Assembly: GCA_913020045.1 (NCBI GenBank)
Contig: CAJWBE010000002.1
Coordinates: forward strand, 62,001-126,000
DNA length: 64,000 nucleotides
Direction: 5' to 3'
Source: an uncultured Oleiphilus sp.
Lineage (GTDB): Bacteria > Pseudomonadota > Gammaproteobacteria > Pseudomonadales > Oleiphilaceae
Positions 40,680-50,493 of the stretch are shown in pieces; position 1 is the first letter of the stretch; each line of letters begins with the position of its first letter. The translations under genes and the position numbers were made by a program. The notes under the pieces are model-generated. The model worked only from the letters and a program-made list of their open reading frames with translations. It searched no databases and had not been told where the DNA came from.

Positions 40680-41744
40680 ATGAGAAATGGTAGCAACTCT
40701 GAAGTTCGTCACGATTGGTCGATGAAAGAAGTTCGAGCATTGTTTGACCTGCCGTTCAACGACTTGTTGTTCCAAGCACAGACGGTTCATCGTGCCAATT
40801 TTGACCCTAACGAAGTGCAGGTCAGCACGTTGCTTTCCATCAAGACTGGCGCTTGCCCAGAAGACTGCAAGTACTGTCCGCAAAGCGGGCATTACAACAC
40901 CGGTTTAGCAAAAGAAAAGTTAATGCAAGTTGAAAAGGTGCTAGAAAAAGCCAAGCAAGCCAAAGAAAAGGGTAGCAGCCGTTTCTGCATGGGCGCTGCA
41001 TGGAAACACCCTAGTGAAAAAGATATGCCTTATGTTGTGGAAATGGTGAAAGGTGTTCGTGAGTTGGGTTTAGAGACCTGCATGACGCTTGGTATGCTTT
41101 CAGATGATCAAGCGTCGCAGTTGGCCGACGCAGGTTTGGATTACTACAACCACAACTTAGACACGTCCCCAGATTTTTACGACAAAATTATTACGACGCG
41201 AAGCTATCAGGATCGCTTGGATACATTGCAACATGTGCGCGACTCGGGCATGAAAATATGCAGTGGCGGCATTATCGGAATGGGTGAAAAAGCGACCGAC
41301 CGTATTGGCCTTTTAGTTCAGCTTGCTAATTTGCCGCAGCAGCCAGAAAGTGTGCCGATCAATATGTTGGTTAAGGTGAAAGGTACGCCTTTAGAAAACG
41401 TGGAAAATATCGATCCTTTTGATTTTATTCGTTGTATCGCCGTGGCTAGAATATTGATGCCTGAGAGTCATGTACGCTTGTCTGCTGGGCGTGAAGAAAT
41501 GTCAGACGAAATGCAAGCAATGGCATTTATGGCGGGCGCTAACTCTATCTTTTATGGCGAGTGCTTGTTAACGACTCCCAATCCTGAAGCACATGAAGAT
41601 ATGCAACTTTTTAAGCGTCTTGGTCTTCGCCCTGAGCAACGCATCGAAAAAACGGATGATGAACAAGAAGCGTCACTGAATCAGGCAATACAGAAAGAGC
41701 AAAATAGTCATCGCTTCTATGATGCTTCTAGTGCTCAGCACTAG
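40680..41744 (+). CDS. bioB: Biotin synthase
   Basis: [14 protein letters not shown] radical SAM motif; ATG 40680 preferred over ORF-track 40560. Confidence 0.97.
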   Translation: MRNGSNSEVRHDWSMKEVRALFDLPFNDLLFQAQTVHRANFDPNEVQVSTLLSIKTGACPEDCKYCPQSGHYNTGLAKEKLMQVEKVLEKAKQAKEKGSSRFCMGAAWKHPSEKDMPYVVEMVKGVRELGLETCMTLGMLSDDQASQLADAGLDYYNHNLDTSPDFYDKIITTRSYQDRLDTLQHVRDSGMKICSGGIIGMGEKATDRIGLLVQLANLPQQPESVPINMLVKVKGTPLENVENIDPFDFIRCIAVARILMPESHVRLSAGREEMSDEMQAMAFMAGANSIFYGECLLTTPNPEAHEDMQLFKRLGLRPEQRIEKTDDEQEASLNQAIQKEQNSHRFYDASSAQH

Positions 41745-41772
41745 GCATCTTATTGCTATTGGTGTCTGACAT

Positions 41773-42966
41773 ATGTCGCAGTTTGACAACTATTGGCGGG
41801 CTCAGTTGGAACAGCGCGCCGGCGATGGCTTGCTGCGTCAAAGGCCTCTTCTTGGTTCTAAACAGGGTGTTCAGGTTGTCATTAATGGTGACCCTATACT
41901 GTCCTTCGCCAGTAATGACTATCTCGGATTCGCCGGTGATGCGCGCATTGCAAAAGCCGCAGCCGTCGCCGCAGAGACGCATGGAGTTGGCGGTGGCGCT
42001 TCTCACCTCGTGGTTGGTCACCATATCGAACATCAACGCTTAGAAGATGAACTGGCAGCGTTTACCGGCCGACAAAAGGCGCTAGTTTTTTCAAGTGGAT
42101 ACATGGCGAACCTTGCTGTGGTATCTACTTTGGTGGGTGCGGGTGACGGTGTTTTTGAGGACAAATTGAATCATGCGTCGTTGATTGATGGAGGCTTGCT
42201 AAGCGGGGCTCGCTTTCAGCGCTACCTTCATAATGATGCCGTCAGCTTACAGTCTCATGTCGATCGCTTTTCTAAGCGAAATCCCGATACATCTTCTCGT
42301 AAATTAGTGGTGACAGACGGCGTCTTTAGCATGGACGGCGATATTGCAGATTTAGCCAGCTTGTCGACAGTTTGTAATACAGAGCGGGCTGTTCTCGCTG
42401 TTGACGACGCGCATGGCTTGGGTGTGGTTGGTAGGCAAGGGCGAGGCACGTTAGACCTTTTGAATATGTCTGAAGAGCATGTGCCGGTGTTGGTGGGTAC
42501 CTTTGGCAAGGCTTTCGGTACTGCGGGAGCTTTTGTTGCTGGCTCGGCTGCCATGATTGACTATTTGGAACAGTTTGCGCGGCCTTACATTTATACAACG
42601 TCGATGCCGCCTATGCTGGCGGCGGCCACCCGTCGATCTTTAAAGCTTATTCAAGAAGCCGACGATCGCAGAGAACGTTTGAATAGAAACATTGAATACT
42701 TTAGAGATGGCGCAGATAGCTTGTCTCTCAAGTTAATGGCGTCTAATACAGCCATTCAGCCAATCATGATTGGAGAAAGCGCCTCGGCAATGAGCGTTTC
42801 GAGCTGTTTAAAAGAGCAAGGTATTTTAGTAGGGGCTATCCGGCCACCGACGGTGCCAAAGAATACAGCGCGTTTGCGGATTACTCTATCGAGCGAACAT
42901 AGTATTGAGATGCTGGATCGACTATTTGACGGCCTCGCGATCGCTAAGCAAGAAAACTATTTATGA
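41773..42966 (+). CDS. bioF: 8-amino-7-oxononanoate synthase
   Basis: SNDYLGFAGD, VDDAHGLGVVG, GTFGKAFGTAGAF. Confidence 0.96.
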   Translation: MSQFDNYWRAQLEQRAGDGLLRQRPLLGSKQGVQVVINGDPILSFASNDYLGFAGDARIAKAAAVAAETHGVGGGASHLVVGHHIEHQRLEDELAAFTGRQKALVFSSGYMANLAVVSTLVGAGDGVFEDKLNHASLIDGGLLSGARFQRYLHNDAVSLQSHVDRFSKRNPDTSSRKLVVTDGVFSMDGDIADLASLSTVCNTERAVLAVDDAHGLGVVGRQGRGTLDLLNMSEEHVPVLVGTFGKAFGTAGAFVAGSAAMIDYLEQFARPYIYTTSMPPMLAAATRRSLKLIQEADDRRERLNRNIEYFRDGADSLSLKLMASNTAIQPIMIGESASAMSVSSCLKEQGILVGAIRPPTVPKNTARLRITLSSEHSIEMLDRLFDGLAIAKQENYL

Positions 42967-43712
42967 AGATATTGCTCCTCAATGGTTGGTCAGTGCCAAA
43001 CACAATGTGGTCTGGCTTTTTTGACGAGCTTTGCAATGTGCTACTAGAAAAAGGAGTCGTGGTTACGGCTTATGAAATGATAGCCATCGACCGCCCATTA
43101 ACGAAAAAAGAGTGGTTTCAAGAAATTGATCCAAGAGTCGACGAAGACACGATGTTGGTTGGGTGGTCATTGGGAGGAATGCTGGCAACTGCTTATGCCG
43201 CAAGTAGCGAGCGTAATTTTGTCGGGCTAGTGACATTGATGAGCAACCTTTGTTTTATTCGGACTCAAGACTGTTCTTGGGCGATGTCTCGTGACGACTT
43301 CGAGACGTTTAGAAAAGACTTAAGTACTGAGGCTGATAAAACTGGCTTTTTTAATCGCTTTTCGAGTTTGGTGGCACGCGGTGACACTCAGCTAAAAGCG
43401 GCGATTCGTTTTCTTAGGGAACGCTATCGCGTTGACGGTTGTTTTGATGATGTCGTGCTAACTCAGTCTCTAGAATTGTTAGGTGGCCTTGATGTGACGA
43501 GCGAGATCGCTGAGGTCAAAGTGCCGCTGTTGATGCTATTTGGAGAAGCGGATGCCTTGTCTGGCTGTCCCTCAAATGAGCAGGCCCAGAAACTAAGAGA
43601 GCTAAATGGTGACGCTTCGGTTCAGCGAATTCCTACCGGACACCTGCCCTTTATGGGTGCAAGGCAGACGGTTCAAGAACACATGATAGATTTTGCGGTG
43701 GCAAATGCCTGA
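42963..43712 (+). CDS. bioH: Pimeloyl-ACP methyl ester esterase-like alpha/beta hydrolase
   Basis: GWSLGG nucleophile elbow, operon position between bioF and bioC. Confidence 0.8.
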   Translation: MKILLLNGWSVPNTMWSGFFDELCNVLLEKGVVVTAYEMIAIDRPLTKKEWFQEIDPRVDEDTMLVGWSLGGMLATAYAASSERNFVGLVTLMSNLCFIRTQDCSWAMSRDDFETFRKDLSTEADKTGFFNRFSSLVARGDTQLKAAIRFLRERYRVDGCFDDVVLTQSLELLGGLDVTSEIAEVKVPLLMLFGEADALSGCPSNEQAQKLRELNGDASVQRIPTGHLPFMGARQTVQEHMIDFAVANA

Positions 43713-44493
43713 TATAGCGATAGATAAACGTGCAATTGCTCAGTCTTTCGGCCTTGCCGCGCCCAAATATGACTCGGCTGCACATTTTCAGCGATGGGTA
43801 GGTCGTAAGTTACTGGATCTATTACCTCAGCGTCGGTTTTTGCGGGTCTTAGATTTGGGAACGGGCACAGGCTATTTTCTTGAACCGCTGCGCCACGCGC
43901 ACAGCCCCGAACTAATTTGCGGCGTTGATTTGTCTGAAGGTATGGTCCGTCATATCGCTGATGCGAACTCAGGTCCTACTCAGCTTGTTGTGGGTGACGC
44001 AGACATGCTGCCGTTTCAGGCTAATAGCTTTGATTTAGTGTATTCGAGTTTGGCCATTCAATGGTGTTATAGGCTCCCTCAGTTATTTGACGAGATTTCT
44101 CGTATTTTAGCGCCTAATGGCTTGTTCGGTTTTTCGACGTTGCTAAACGGCTCGCTGATGGAGCTTAAAGAGGCTTGGGGAAATGTTGATCAATCACAAC
44201 ATGTAAACGATTTTTTTGAGTTGAAGGATTATGCCGTCGCCATCGACGGTGCAGCGCTGAGCGTTCACTCATTAACTGAACGACCGAAAATACTTGAATA
44301 TGAGAATGCCTTGGATTTGAGTCGGGAGCTAAAAACGTTGGGTGCTCATAATATGACGCAACATCGAAATAAAGGTTTAACGGGCAAAGCACGTGTGAAA
44401 GCATTTGTTCAGAATTATGAAGGAATGCGGATGGCAACTGGCTACTTGCCTGCAACATACCAAGTAGGTTTTGGTTTGGTCGAAAAGGGGTAA
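43705..44493 (+). CDS. bioC: Malonyl-ACP O-methyltransferase
   Basis: VLDLGTGTGYFLEPL, operon context; ATG 43705 overlaps bioH stop. Confidence 0.93.
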   Translation: MPDIAIDKRAIAQSFGLAAPKYDSAAHFQRWVGRKLLDLLPQRRFLRVLDLGTGTGYFLEPLRHAHSPELICGVDLSEGMVRHIADANSGPTQLVVGDADMLPFQANSFDLVYSSLAIQWCYRLPQLFDEISRILAPNGLFGFSTLLNGSLMELKEAWGNVDQSQHVNDFFELKDYAVAIDGAALSVHSLTERPKILEYENALDLSRELKTLGAHNMTQHRNKGLTGKARVKAFVQNYEGMRMATGYLPATYQVGFGLVEKG

Positions 44494-44497
44494 GGTG

Positions 44498-45184
44498 ATG
44501 AGTAAAGCTTTTTTTGTAACGGGGACTGATACTGGCGTAGGAAAAACGTTTGCGTCTTGCGCAATGCTTGAAGCAGCGAAATCCAAAGGTTTGAGTACGA
44601 TGGCCCTTAAGCCAGTCGCTGCGGGTGCTGAGATCGTTGATGAGCGAAAAACAAATGAAGATGCGTTGCAGTTGCAGGCTCATATGTCGCTTGAACTGCC
44701 TTATGAACAGATCAATCCTGTTGTCCTTGATGCGCCAACATCTCCTCACATTGCAGCGCATATAGAGGGGCGGAAAGTGGATGCATCGCGATTACTTGGT
44801 TATTGCAGGGGCGCGTTGCTCAATCGCCCGGATTTCGCATTGGTAGAGGGAGCGGGTGGTTGGCGCGTTCCTATCAATAACCGAGAAACGCTGGCGGACT
44901 TAGCGAAGCTTCTCGATTTGCCGGTAATTTTGGTCGTATCGTTAAAACTAGGTTGTTTAAATCATGCGATATTGACTGCCGAAGCGATAGCGAACGACGG
45001 CCTCACGCTTGCAGGTTGGATTGGTAACCGCGTGGAGGCGGAGCCAATGGAATATGAGTCAGAGTATATTGCGTCATTAAAGGGTGCGCTCAAAGCACCG
45101 ATGCTTGGTGGCTTGCCTTTTTCAGCGAAAAGTGCGCCAGTTGAGGCTGCTGCTGAGATCGACCTTTCTGCGCTAGATTTGTAA
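44498..45184 (+). CDS. bioD: Dethiobiotin synthetase
   Basis: FFVTGTDTGVGKTFAS, VEGAGGWRVPI. Confidence 0.96.
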   Translation: MSKAFFVTGTDTGVGKTFASCAMLEAAKSKGLSTMALKPVAAGAEIVDERKTNEDALQLQAHMSLELPYEQINPVVLDAPTSPHIAAHIEGRKVDASRLLGYCRGALLNRPDFALVEGAGGWRVPINNRETLADLAKLLDLPVILVVSLKLGCLNHAILTAEAIANDGLTLAGWIGNRVEAEPMEYESEYIASLKGALKAPMLGGLPFSAKSAPVEAAAEIDLSALDL

Positions 45185-45295
45185 TTTAATTTTATCTTGA
45201 TTGAAAAATAACCAAATATTTGCTTGAATTGTAGCTAGAGATGTCCTAACGCAAACGTCCTCAGCTTTGTGTTAGATGACAAATAAGGTGTAGCT

Positions 45296-45544
45296 ATGAA
45301 CGTGAACGTGAATACGATTTTACAGACAGGCTTGCAGGGCATAGAGCGCGGAGTTGAAGGGGTGGAGAGATCCGCAACCGAGATCGTTCGTGGTGGCGCT
45401 GTCGATGGCCCCGCTGGTTCAAATTCCGATGTTGTCGAAGCCGTAGTAGATTTAAAACTTTATGAACGTTCTATTGAAGCGTCTGCACAGGTGGTTCGCA
45501 CCGCAGATGAAGTTTTAGGTTCTTTGCTCGATACGATGGCCTAG
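45296..45544 (+). CDS. Small protein resembling flagellar rod/hook (FlgEFG-type) C-terminal helix
   Basis: 82 aa; VVDLKLYERSIEASAQVVRTADEVLGSLLDTMA resembles rod-protein C-termini. Confidence 0.6.
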   Translation: MNVNVNTILQTGLQGIERGVEGVERSATEIVRGGAVDGPAGSNSDVVEAVVDLKLYERSIEASAQVVRTADEVLGSLLDTMA

Positions 45545-45562
45545 TCAAGTCGAGCTCATGTT

Positions 45563-46339
45563 ATGCAAACTCCTGCCGTAAACCAATCAAGCCCTCGTTC
45601 TGAAAATCCTGGAGGCGTTAATTCGCCGTCAAATCCTACGCCTGTAGCGCGGGTCGTGGCAGAAACTGACAGTATAGAATTACCCATCTTTGAACGCTCT
45701 GTTCTTCAGAAAGATAAAGTGACGCTTTCTGACGACAGCCAGCTAGGTGTTCAAATAGACGATGTCGTTAAAAAAGACAATGACACGAGTAGCGACTCTG
45801 GCCAAGTGCGTGCAGACAAATCTCCAGACAAAGAGTCAGCTGATTCAGAAAGGGTGTTAACTGAGCAGCAAGAGAAAGAGGTGTTGGCTCTTCAAGCTAG
45901 AGACGCTGAGGTTAGGGCACATGAACGTGCCCATAAAGCGGTCGGTGGGCAGTATGCGGGCGCTATTTCTTACGATTATCAGCAAGGTCCAAATGGAAAG
46001 CGCTACGCCGTTGGCGGTGAAGTATCAATCGATGCATCGCCGGTGAGTGGAAATCCAGAAAAAACAATCGAAAAAATGAACGTTATCAAGGCGGCTGCGT
46101 TAGCGCCGGCAGAGCCATCGTCTCAAGATCGTCGTGTCGCGGCTCAGGCCTCGCAGGTAATTGCTAGTGCTCGCGCAGAGCTAAATGCTGCAGAACAGCC
46201 ATCCGGCAATGAGAATAAAGAAGATGCTAGCTCTGATCTACGTATCAACAAACGTAGTTTAGAGTCATACAGTTCAGTAAGCGATCTTCGAAGTGAAGAT
46301 CAGAATGCGACTCGCCAATTGATAGATGACTTGGCCTGA
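45563..46339 (+). CDS. SprA-related family putative metalloprotease
   Basis: EVRAHERAHKAVGGQYAGAISYDYQQGPNGKRYAVGGEVSIDASPVSGNPEKTIEKM. Confidence 0.82.
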   Translation: MQTPAVNQSSPRSENPGGVNSPSNPTPVARVVAETDSIELPIFERSVLQKDKVTLSDDSQLGVQIDDVVKKDNDTSSDSGQVRADKSPDKESADSERVLTEQQEKEVLALQARDAEVRAHERAHKAVGGQYAGAISYDYQQGPNGKRYAVGGEVSIDASPVSGNPEKTIEKMNVIKAAALAPAEPSSQDRRVAAQASQVIASARAELNAAEQPSGNENKEDASSDLRINKRSLESYSSVSDLRSEDQNATRQLIDDLA

Positions 46340-46506
46340 TTTAACGGGTACACCGTTACAAAACTCCTCAATGTCCAGACGGACAAATAGTAATCCTCTG
46401 CTACGCTTCTGTAGGAAAGTTTGGCCTTACGCCATGTTTGTTTGAATCTCTTTTAGATGATTTTTCAAGAGCTGTGTGAAATTACAGGAATTCTTGGTGG
46501 CTTCGC

Positions 46507-46535
46507 TTGACAATTCTTTAAAGCAAACGTATGTT
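46507..46535 (+). promoter_or_regulatory. Predicted sigma70 promoter of the acyl-CoA dehydrogenase gene
   Basis: TTGACA (46507-46512) - 17 bp - TATGTT (46530-46535). Confidence 0.7.
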
Positions 46536-46550
46536 TCAAACGGTCGTTTG
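46524..46550. promoter_or_regulatory. Two overlapping PsrA-like operators
   Basis: CAAAC-GTAT-GTTTC (46524-46537) and CAAAC-GGTC-GTTTG (46537-46550) covering the -10 region. Confidence 0.7.
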
Positions 46551-46688
46551 AACTTAGCGTTTTCTCTTTGCTAAGTTATGACGTCCGTGAACAACAAATT
46601 TCCGTCGGTACCAGCTTGTTCGGTACGGACGATAGACTGAAAACGAAACTGCGCAACTGCGCATCAAAACATATTTGAGGTTATCGAT

Positions 46689-48482
46689 ATGCCAGACTAT
46701 AAAGCTCCTTTACGTGACATTAGATTTGTCATGAACGAAGTGTTGAACAGCGAAAAGCACTATGCTGATCTGGGTGCAGAAGACGCGAGTCCAGATATGA
46801 TCGATGCGATCATTGGTGAAGGTGCAAAGTTTTGTGAAGAAGTACTAGCGCCAATAAACCAGAGTGGCGACCAAGAAGGTTGTACTTGGAGCCCTGAGGG
46901 CGTTAAAACACCAGCAGGCTTTAAAGAAGCCTATGCCCAGTTTGTCGAAGGTGGATGGCCTTCAATGAACGCTCCTGTGGAGCATGGCGGTCAAGGCTTA
47001 CCTGAGTCAATCAACATCGTATTGAGCGAAATGATTGGAACGGCTAACTGGTCTTGGGGTATGTATCCGGGCCTAAGCCACGGTGCAAGAGCAACAATCG
47101 AAGAGCACGGTACGCCAGAGCAGCAAGAAACTTACTTAACGAAGCTCGTTTCGGGTGAGTGGACAGGTACCATGTGTCTTACTGAGCCTCAATGCGGTTC
47201 AGACCTTGGTATTCTGACAACGAAAGCTGAGCCAAACGCAGATGGCAGCTATGCGATCACAGGTACCAAGATATTTATTTCAGCGGGTGAGCACGACATG
47301 GTGGACAACATTGTTCACGTAGTGTTGGCTCGTTTACCTGGCGCGCCTGAAGGCACTAAAGGTATTTCTTTGTTCATCGTCCCTAAGTTTTTGCCTGACA
47401 CTGCCGGTAACCCTGGCGATAAGAATGGTGTTACCTGTGGTTCGATCGAGCACAAAATGGGTATTCATGGAAATGCTACCTGTGTGATGAATTTTGACGG
47501 GGCGAAAGGTTGGTTGATTGGCCCTGAGAATAAAGGTTTGAACTGTATGTTCACCTTTATGAACGTAGCGCGTATTGGTACGTCCATTCAAGGGCTGGCA
47601 GCGGCTGAAGGTTCTTTCCAGGGTGCGTTGGCATACGCGAAAGACCGTTTGGCAATGCGTTCATTGTCAGGACCGAAGAACCCTGATGGGAAAGCTGATC
47701 CGATTATTGTTCACCCAGACGTACGCCGTATGTTGTTAACGCAAAAAGCGATCGCTGAAGGCACTCGCGCGATGATTTACTATGCCGCGTTGCAGGCTGA
47801 CTGGGTTCAACATGGGGAAGGTGAAACACAAAAGGACGCTGACGATATTCTTGGTTTCTTGACGCCAATTTTGAAAGCCTTCTGTACTGAAGCGGGCTAT
47901 GAAGCGGCAAACCATGGAGTTCAGGTGTTTGGTGGTCATGGCTTCATCGCAGAATGGGGTATGGAGCAGATCGTACGTGATACACGTATTGCTTTGTTGT
48001 ACGAAGGAACGACAGGTATTCAAGCACTTGATTTGTTAGGTCGTAAGATCTTAATGACGCAAGGCGCTGCACTCAGAAACTTCACTAAAATGGTTCACGT
48101 TTTCTGTAAAGAAAATGAAGGCAACGAGTCGATGAAGCAGTTCATTGAGCCACTATCGACCTTGAACAAGGAGTGGGGCGAGATCACCATGAAGATCGGT
48201 GCAACTGCAATGCAGAATCGTGATGAAGTTGGCGCTGCTTCGGTAGATTTCTTGATGTACTCTGGTTACGTTTGCTTGGCATACTTCTGGGCTCGCATGG
48301 CAGAAACTGCACAGCAGAAGATTGCTGAAGGAACGTCAGAGGGTGACTTCTATAATGCTAAGGTACAAACGGCTAGCTTCTATTACGATAGAATTCTGCC
48401 ACGTACCGCAGCACATGCTCAGATGATTGCAAATGGTGGGTCATCAATGATGGAGATGGACGCAGAACATTTCGCGTTCTAA
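46689..48482 (+). CDS. Acyl-CoA dehydrogenase (C-terminal DMDH-type, ~597 aa)
   Basis: MCLTEPQCGSDLG, YEGTTGIQALDLLGRK. Confidence 0.93.
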   Translation: MPDYKAPLRDIRFVMNEVLNSEKHYADLGAEDASPDMIDAIIGEGAKFCEEVLAPINQSGDQEGCTWSPEGVKTPAGFKEAYAQFVEGGWPSMNAPVEHGGQGLPESINIVLSEMIGTANWSWGMYPGLSHGARATIEEHGTPEQQETYLTKLVSGEWTGTMCLTEPQCGSDLGILTTKAEPNADGSYAITGTKIFISAGEHDMVDNIVHVVLARLPGAPEGTKGISLFIVPKFLPDTAGNPGDKNGVTCGSIEHKMGIHGNATCVMNFDGAKGWLIGPENKGLNCMFTFMNVARIGTSIQGLAAAEGSFQGALAYAKDRLAMRSLSGPKNPDGKADPIIVHPDVRRMLLTQKAIAEGTRAMIYYAALQADWVQHGEGETQKDADDILGFLTPILKAFCTEAGYEAANHGVQVFGGHGFIAEWGMEQIVRDTRIALLYEGTTGIQALDLLGRKILMTQGAALRNFTKMVHVFCKENEGNESMKQFIEPLSTLNKEWGEITMKIGATAMQNRDEVGAASVDFLMYSGYVCLAYFWARMAETAQQKIAEGTSEGDFYNAKVQTASFYYDRILPRTAAHAQMIANGGSSMMEMDAEHFAF

Positions 48483-48490
48483 GTCTTCAT

Positions 48491-48520
48491 AAAAAAAAAG
48501 CCCGCACTCGCGGGCTTTTT
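48491..48520 (+). terminator. Rho-independent terminator
   Basis: aaaaaaaaagcccgc-actc-gcgggcttttt. Confidence 0.85.
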
Positions 48521-48621
48521 GCGTTAATATGCGCAGCGAATTTTTGGCTGAATAGTGATTTTAGTCGCTTTTCGGCGTTGTTGTAGATTGGTCGGACAGT
48601 TTTATATAGAGGAATAGGTTG

Positions 48622-50406
48622 ATGGCAGAGTACAAAGCTCCTTTGAAAGACATTCGTTTCATCATGAATGAAGTTTTTGAGGCTGAAAAATTGTGGGCTT
48701 CGCTCGCGGGCACAAAAGATTCGGTTGATATGGAAACTGCTGATGCGATTTTGGAAGAAGCGGGAAAAATTACTGCGTCTTTGATCGCTCCGCTGAGCCG
48801 TGAGGGTGATGAAGAGGGGTGCCATTTCGAAGATGGCAAAGTAACCGTGCCTGCAGGCTATCGTGATGCATTCAAAACCTTCTCTGAAGGTGGTTGGGCT
48901 GGTTTGACCGGCAACCCAGAGTATGACGGTATGGGTATGCCGAAAATGCTTGGCGCTCAGTATGAAGAAATGTTGTATTCAGCGGACATTTCGTTTGGTC
49001 TATACGTATGTCTTACCTCTGGCGCGGCGTTAGCGATTGATGCGCATGCAAGCGAAGAGTTGAAAACGAAGTACTTGCCGAAGATGTACTCTGGTGAGTG
49101 GAATGGCGCAATGGATTTGACTGAGCCTCATTCAGGTACTGATTTGGGAATGATTCGCGCAAAAGCTATCCCAAACGGTGATGGCAGCTTTAATGTCACT
49201 GGCACGAAGATTTTTATAACGGGCGGTGACAATGACTTGTCCGACAACATTATTCACTTAGTCTTGGCAAAGCTTCCTGATGCCCCTTCAGGTTCTCGTG
49301 GGATTTCTTTGTTTCTTGTGCCTCGTAACAAGGTCGATGAAAACGATGTTGTTGGCGAAAACAACAAGGTTACTGTTGGTTCGATTGAGCACAAGATGGG
49401 GATAAAAGCCTCCGGAACGTGTGTAATGAATTTTGACGGTGCTCAGGGCTGGCTTGTAGGTGAAGAGAACAAAGGCTTGCAAGCCATGTTCACAATGATG
49501 AACTACGAGCGCCTTAGTGTGGGTATTCAGGGTTTCGCTGCGGCAGAGCGCTCTTATCAGAATGCAGTTGCGTATGCTCAGGATCGTATTCAGGGGCGTT
49601 CACCAACAGGCGTTGCTGCGCCAGAAAAAGCGGCAGACCCGATTATTGTGCATCCAGATGTACGTCGTATGCTGATGACGATGAAAGCTTATACTGAAGG
49701 TAGTCGTGCGTTCTCTACTTACGTCGCTCGCTTTCTTGATATCTCGAAGTTCTCCGATGATCCAGAGCAAAAACAGCACGCTGAAGCAATGGTTGCCCTA
49801 ATGACGCCGATTGCTAAGGCTTATATGACAGATCGTGCTTTAGATACCTGCATTGCTGGGCAGCAAGTCTTTGGTGGTCACGGTTATATTCGTGAGTGGG
49901 GCCAAGAGCAGTTGGTACGTGATACGCGTATTACCCAGATTTACGAAGGAACAAACGGTGTTCAGGCGATGGACTTGATGGGTCGAAAAGTTGTTGCTAA
50001 TGGCGGTAAGCTTTTTGAGTTGTTTGCGTCGGAAGTCGCCACGTTCATTGAGGCGGAGTCAGATAACCAAGCGATCGTGCATCTTCTGAAGCCTCTTGCG
50101 GCATCTGTAGAGCGTTTAAGCGATACCACTGAATATGTCATCAAGGCAGCTCAGTCTGATCCGAGCGCTATTGGTGCAGCGGCTGTTGAGTATTTAGATT
50201 TGTTTGGTTTGGTTGCTTACGCATACATGTGGGCAAGAATGGCTAAAGTCGCAGCGCCACAAGCTGATGCGGATGAGTTTTATGATGTTAAAGTGAAAAC
50301 TGCCAACTTCTTTTTCGCTCGTATTCTGCCGAAAAGTGTTTCATTGGTAGAGTCTATTAAAGCCGGTGCGGACGAGATGATGTCGTTGACTGCTGAGCAG
50401 TTCTAA
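48622..50406 (+). CDS. Acyl-CoA dehydrogenase (tandem paralog, ~594 aa)
   Basis: MAEYKAPLKDIRFIMNEVFEAEKLW vs MPDYKAPLRDIRFVMNEVLNSEKHY; ATG at 48622. Confidence 0.93.
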   Translation: MAEYKAPLKDIRFIMNEVFEAEKLWASLAGTKDSVDMETADAILEEAGKITASLIAPLSREGDEEGCHFEDGKVTVPAGYRDAFKTFSEGGWAGLTGNPEYDGMGMPKMLGAQYEEMLYSADISFGLYVCLTSGAALAIDAHASEELKTKYLPKMYSGEWNGAMDLTEPHSGTDLGMIRAKAIPNGDGSFNVTGTKIFITGGDNDLSDNIIHLVLAKLPDAPSGSRGISLFLVPRNKVDENDVVGENNKVTVGSIEHKMGIKASGTCVMNFDGAQGWLVGEENKGLQAMFTMMNYERLSVGIQGFAAAERSYQNAVAYAQDRIQGRSPTGVAAPEKAADPIIVHPDVRRMLMTMKAYTEGSRAFSTYVARFLDISKFSDDPEQKQHAEAMVALMTPIAKAYMTDRALDTCIAGQQVFGGHGYIREWGQEQLVRDTRITQIYEGTNGVQAMDLMGRKVVANGGKLFELFASEVATFIEAESDNQAIVHLLKPLAASVERLSDTTEYVIKAAQSDPSAIGAAAVEYLDLFGLVAYAYMWARMAKVAAPQADADEFYDVKVKTANFFFARILPKSVSLVESIKAGADEMMSLTAEQF

Positions 50407-50424
50407 GGTTTTAGCTGGTATTAG

Positions 50425-50461
50425 AAAGCCCTACGCTACTCGCTAGTGTGGGGCTTTTTTG
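50425..50461 (+). terminator. Rho-independent terminator
   Basis: aaagccctacgcta-ctcg-ctagtgtggggctttttt. Confidence 0.75.
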
Positions 50462-50493
50462 TGGGCGACAGTATCGCATTTGGACCTAATTCG

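Noticed and set aside
44165-44761. 198-aa minus-strand ORF over bioC/bioD
   Set aside because: Fully antisense to well-supported bioC and bioD, with no recognisable domain.
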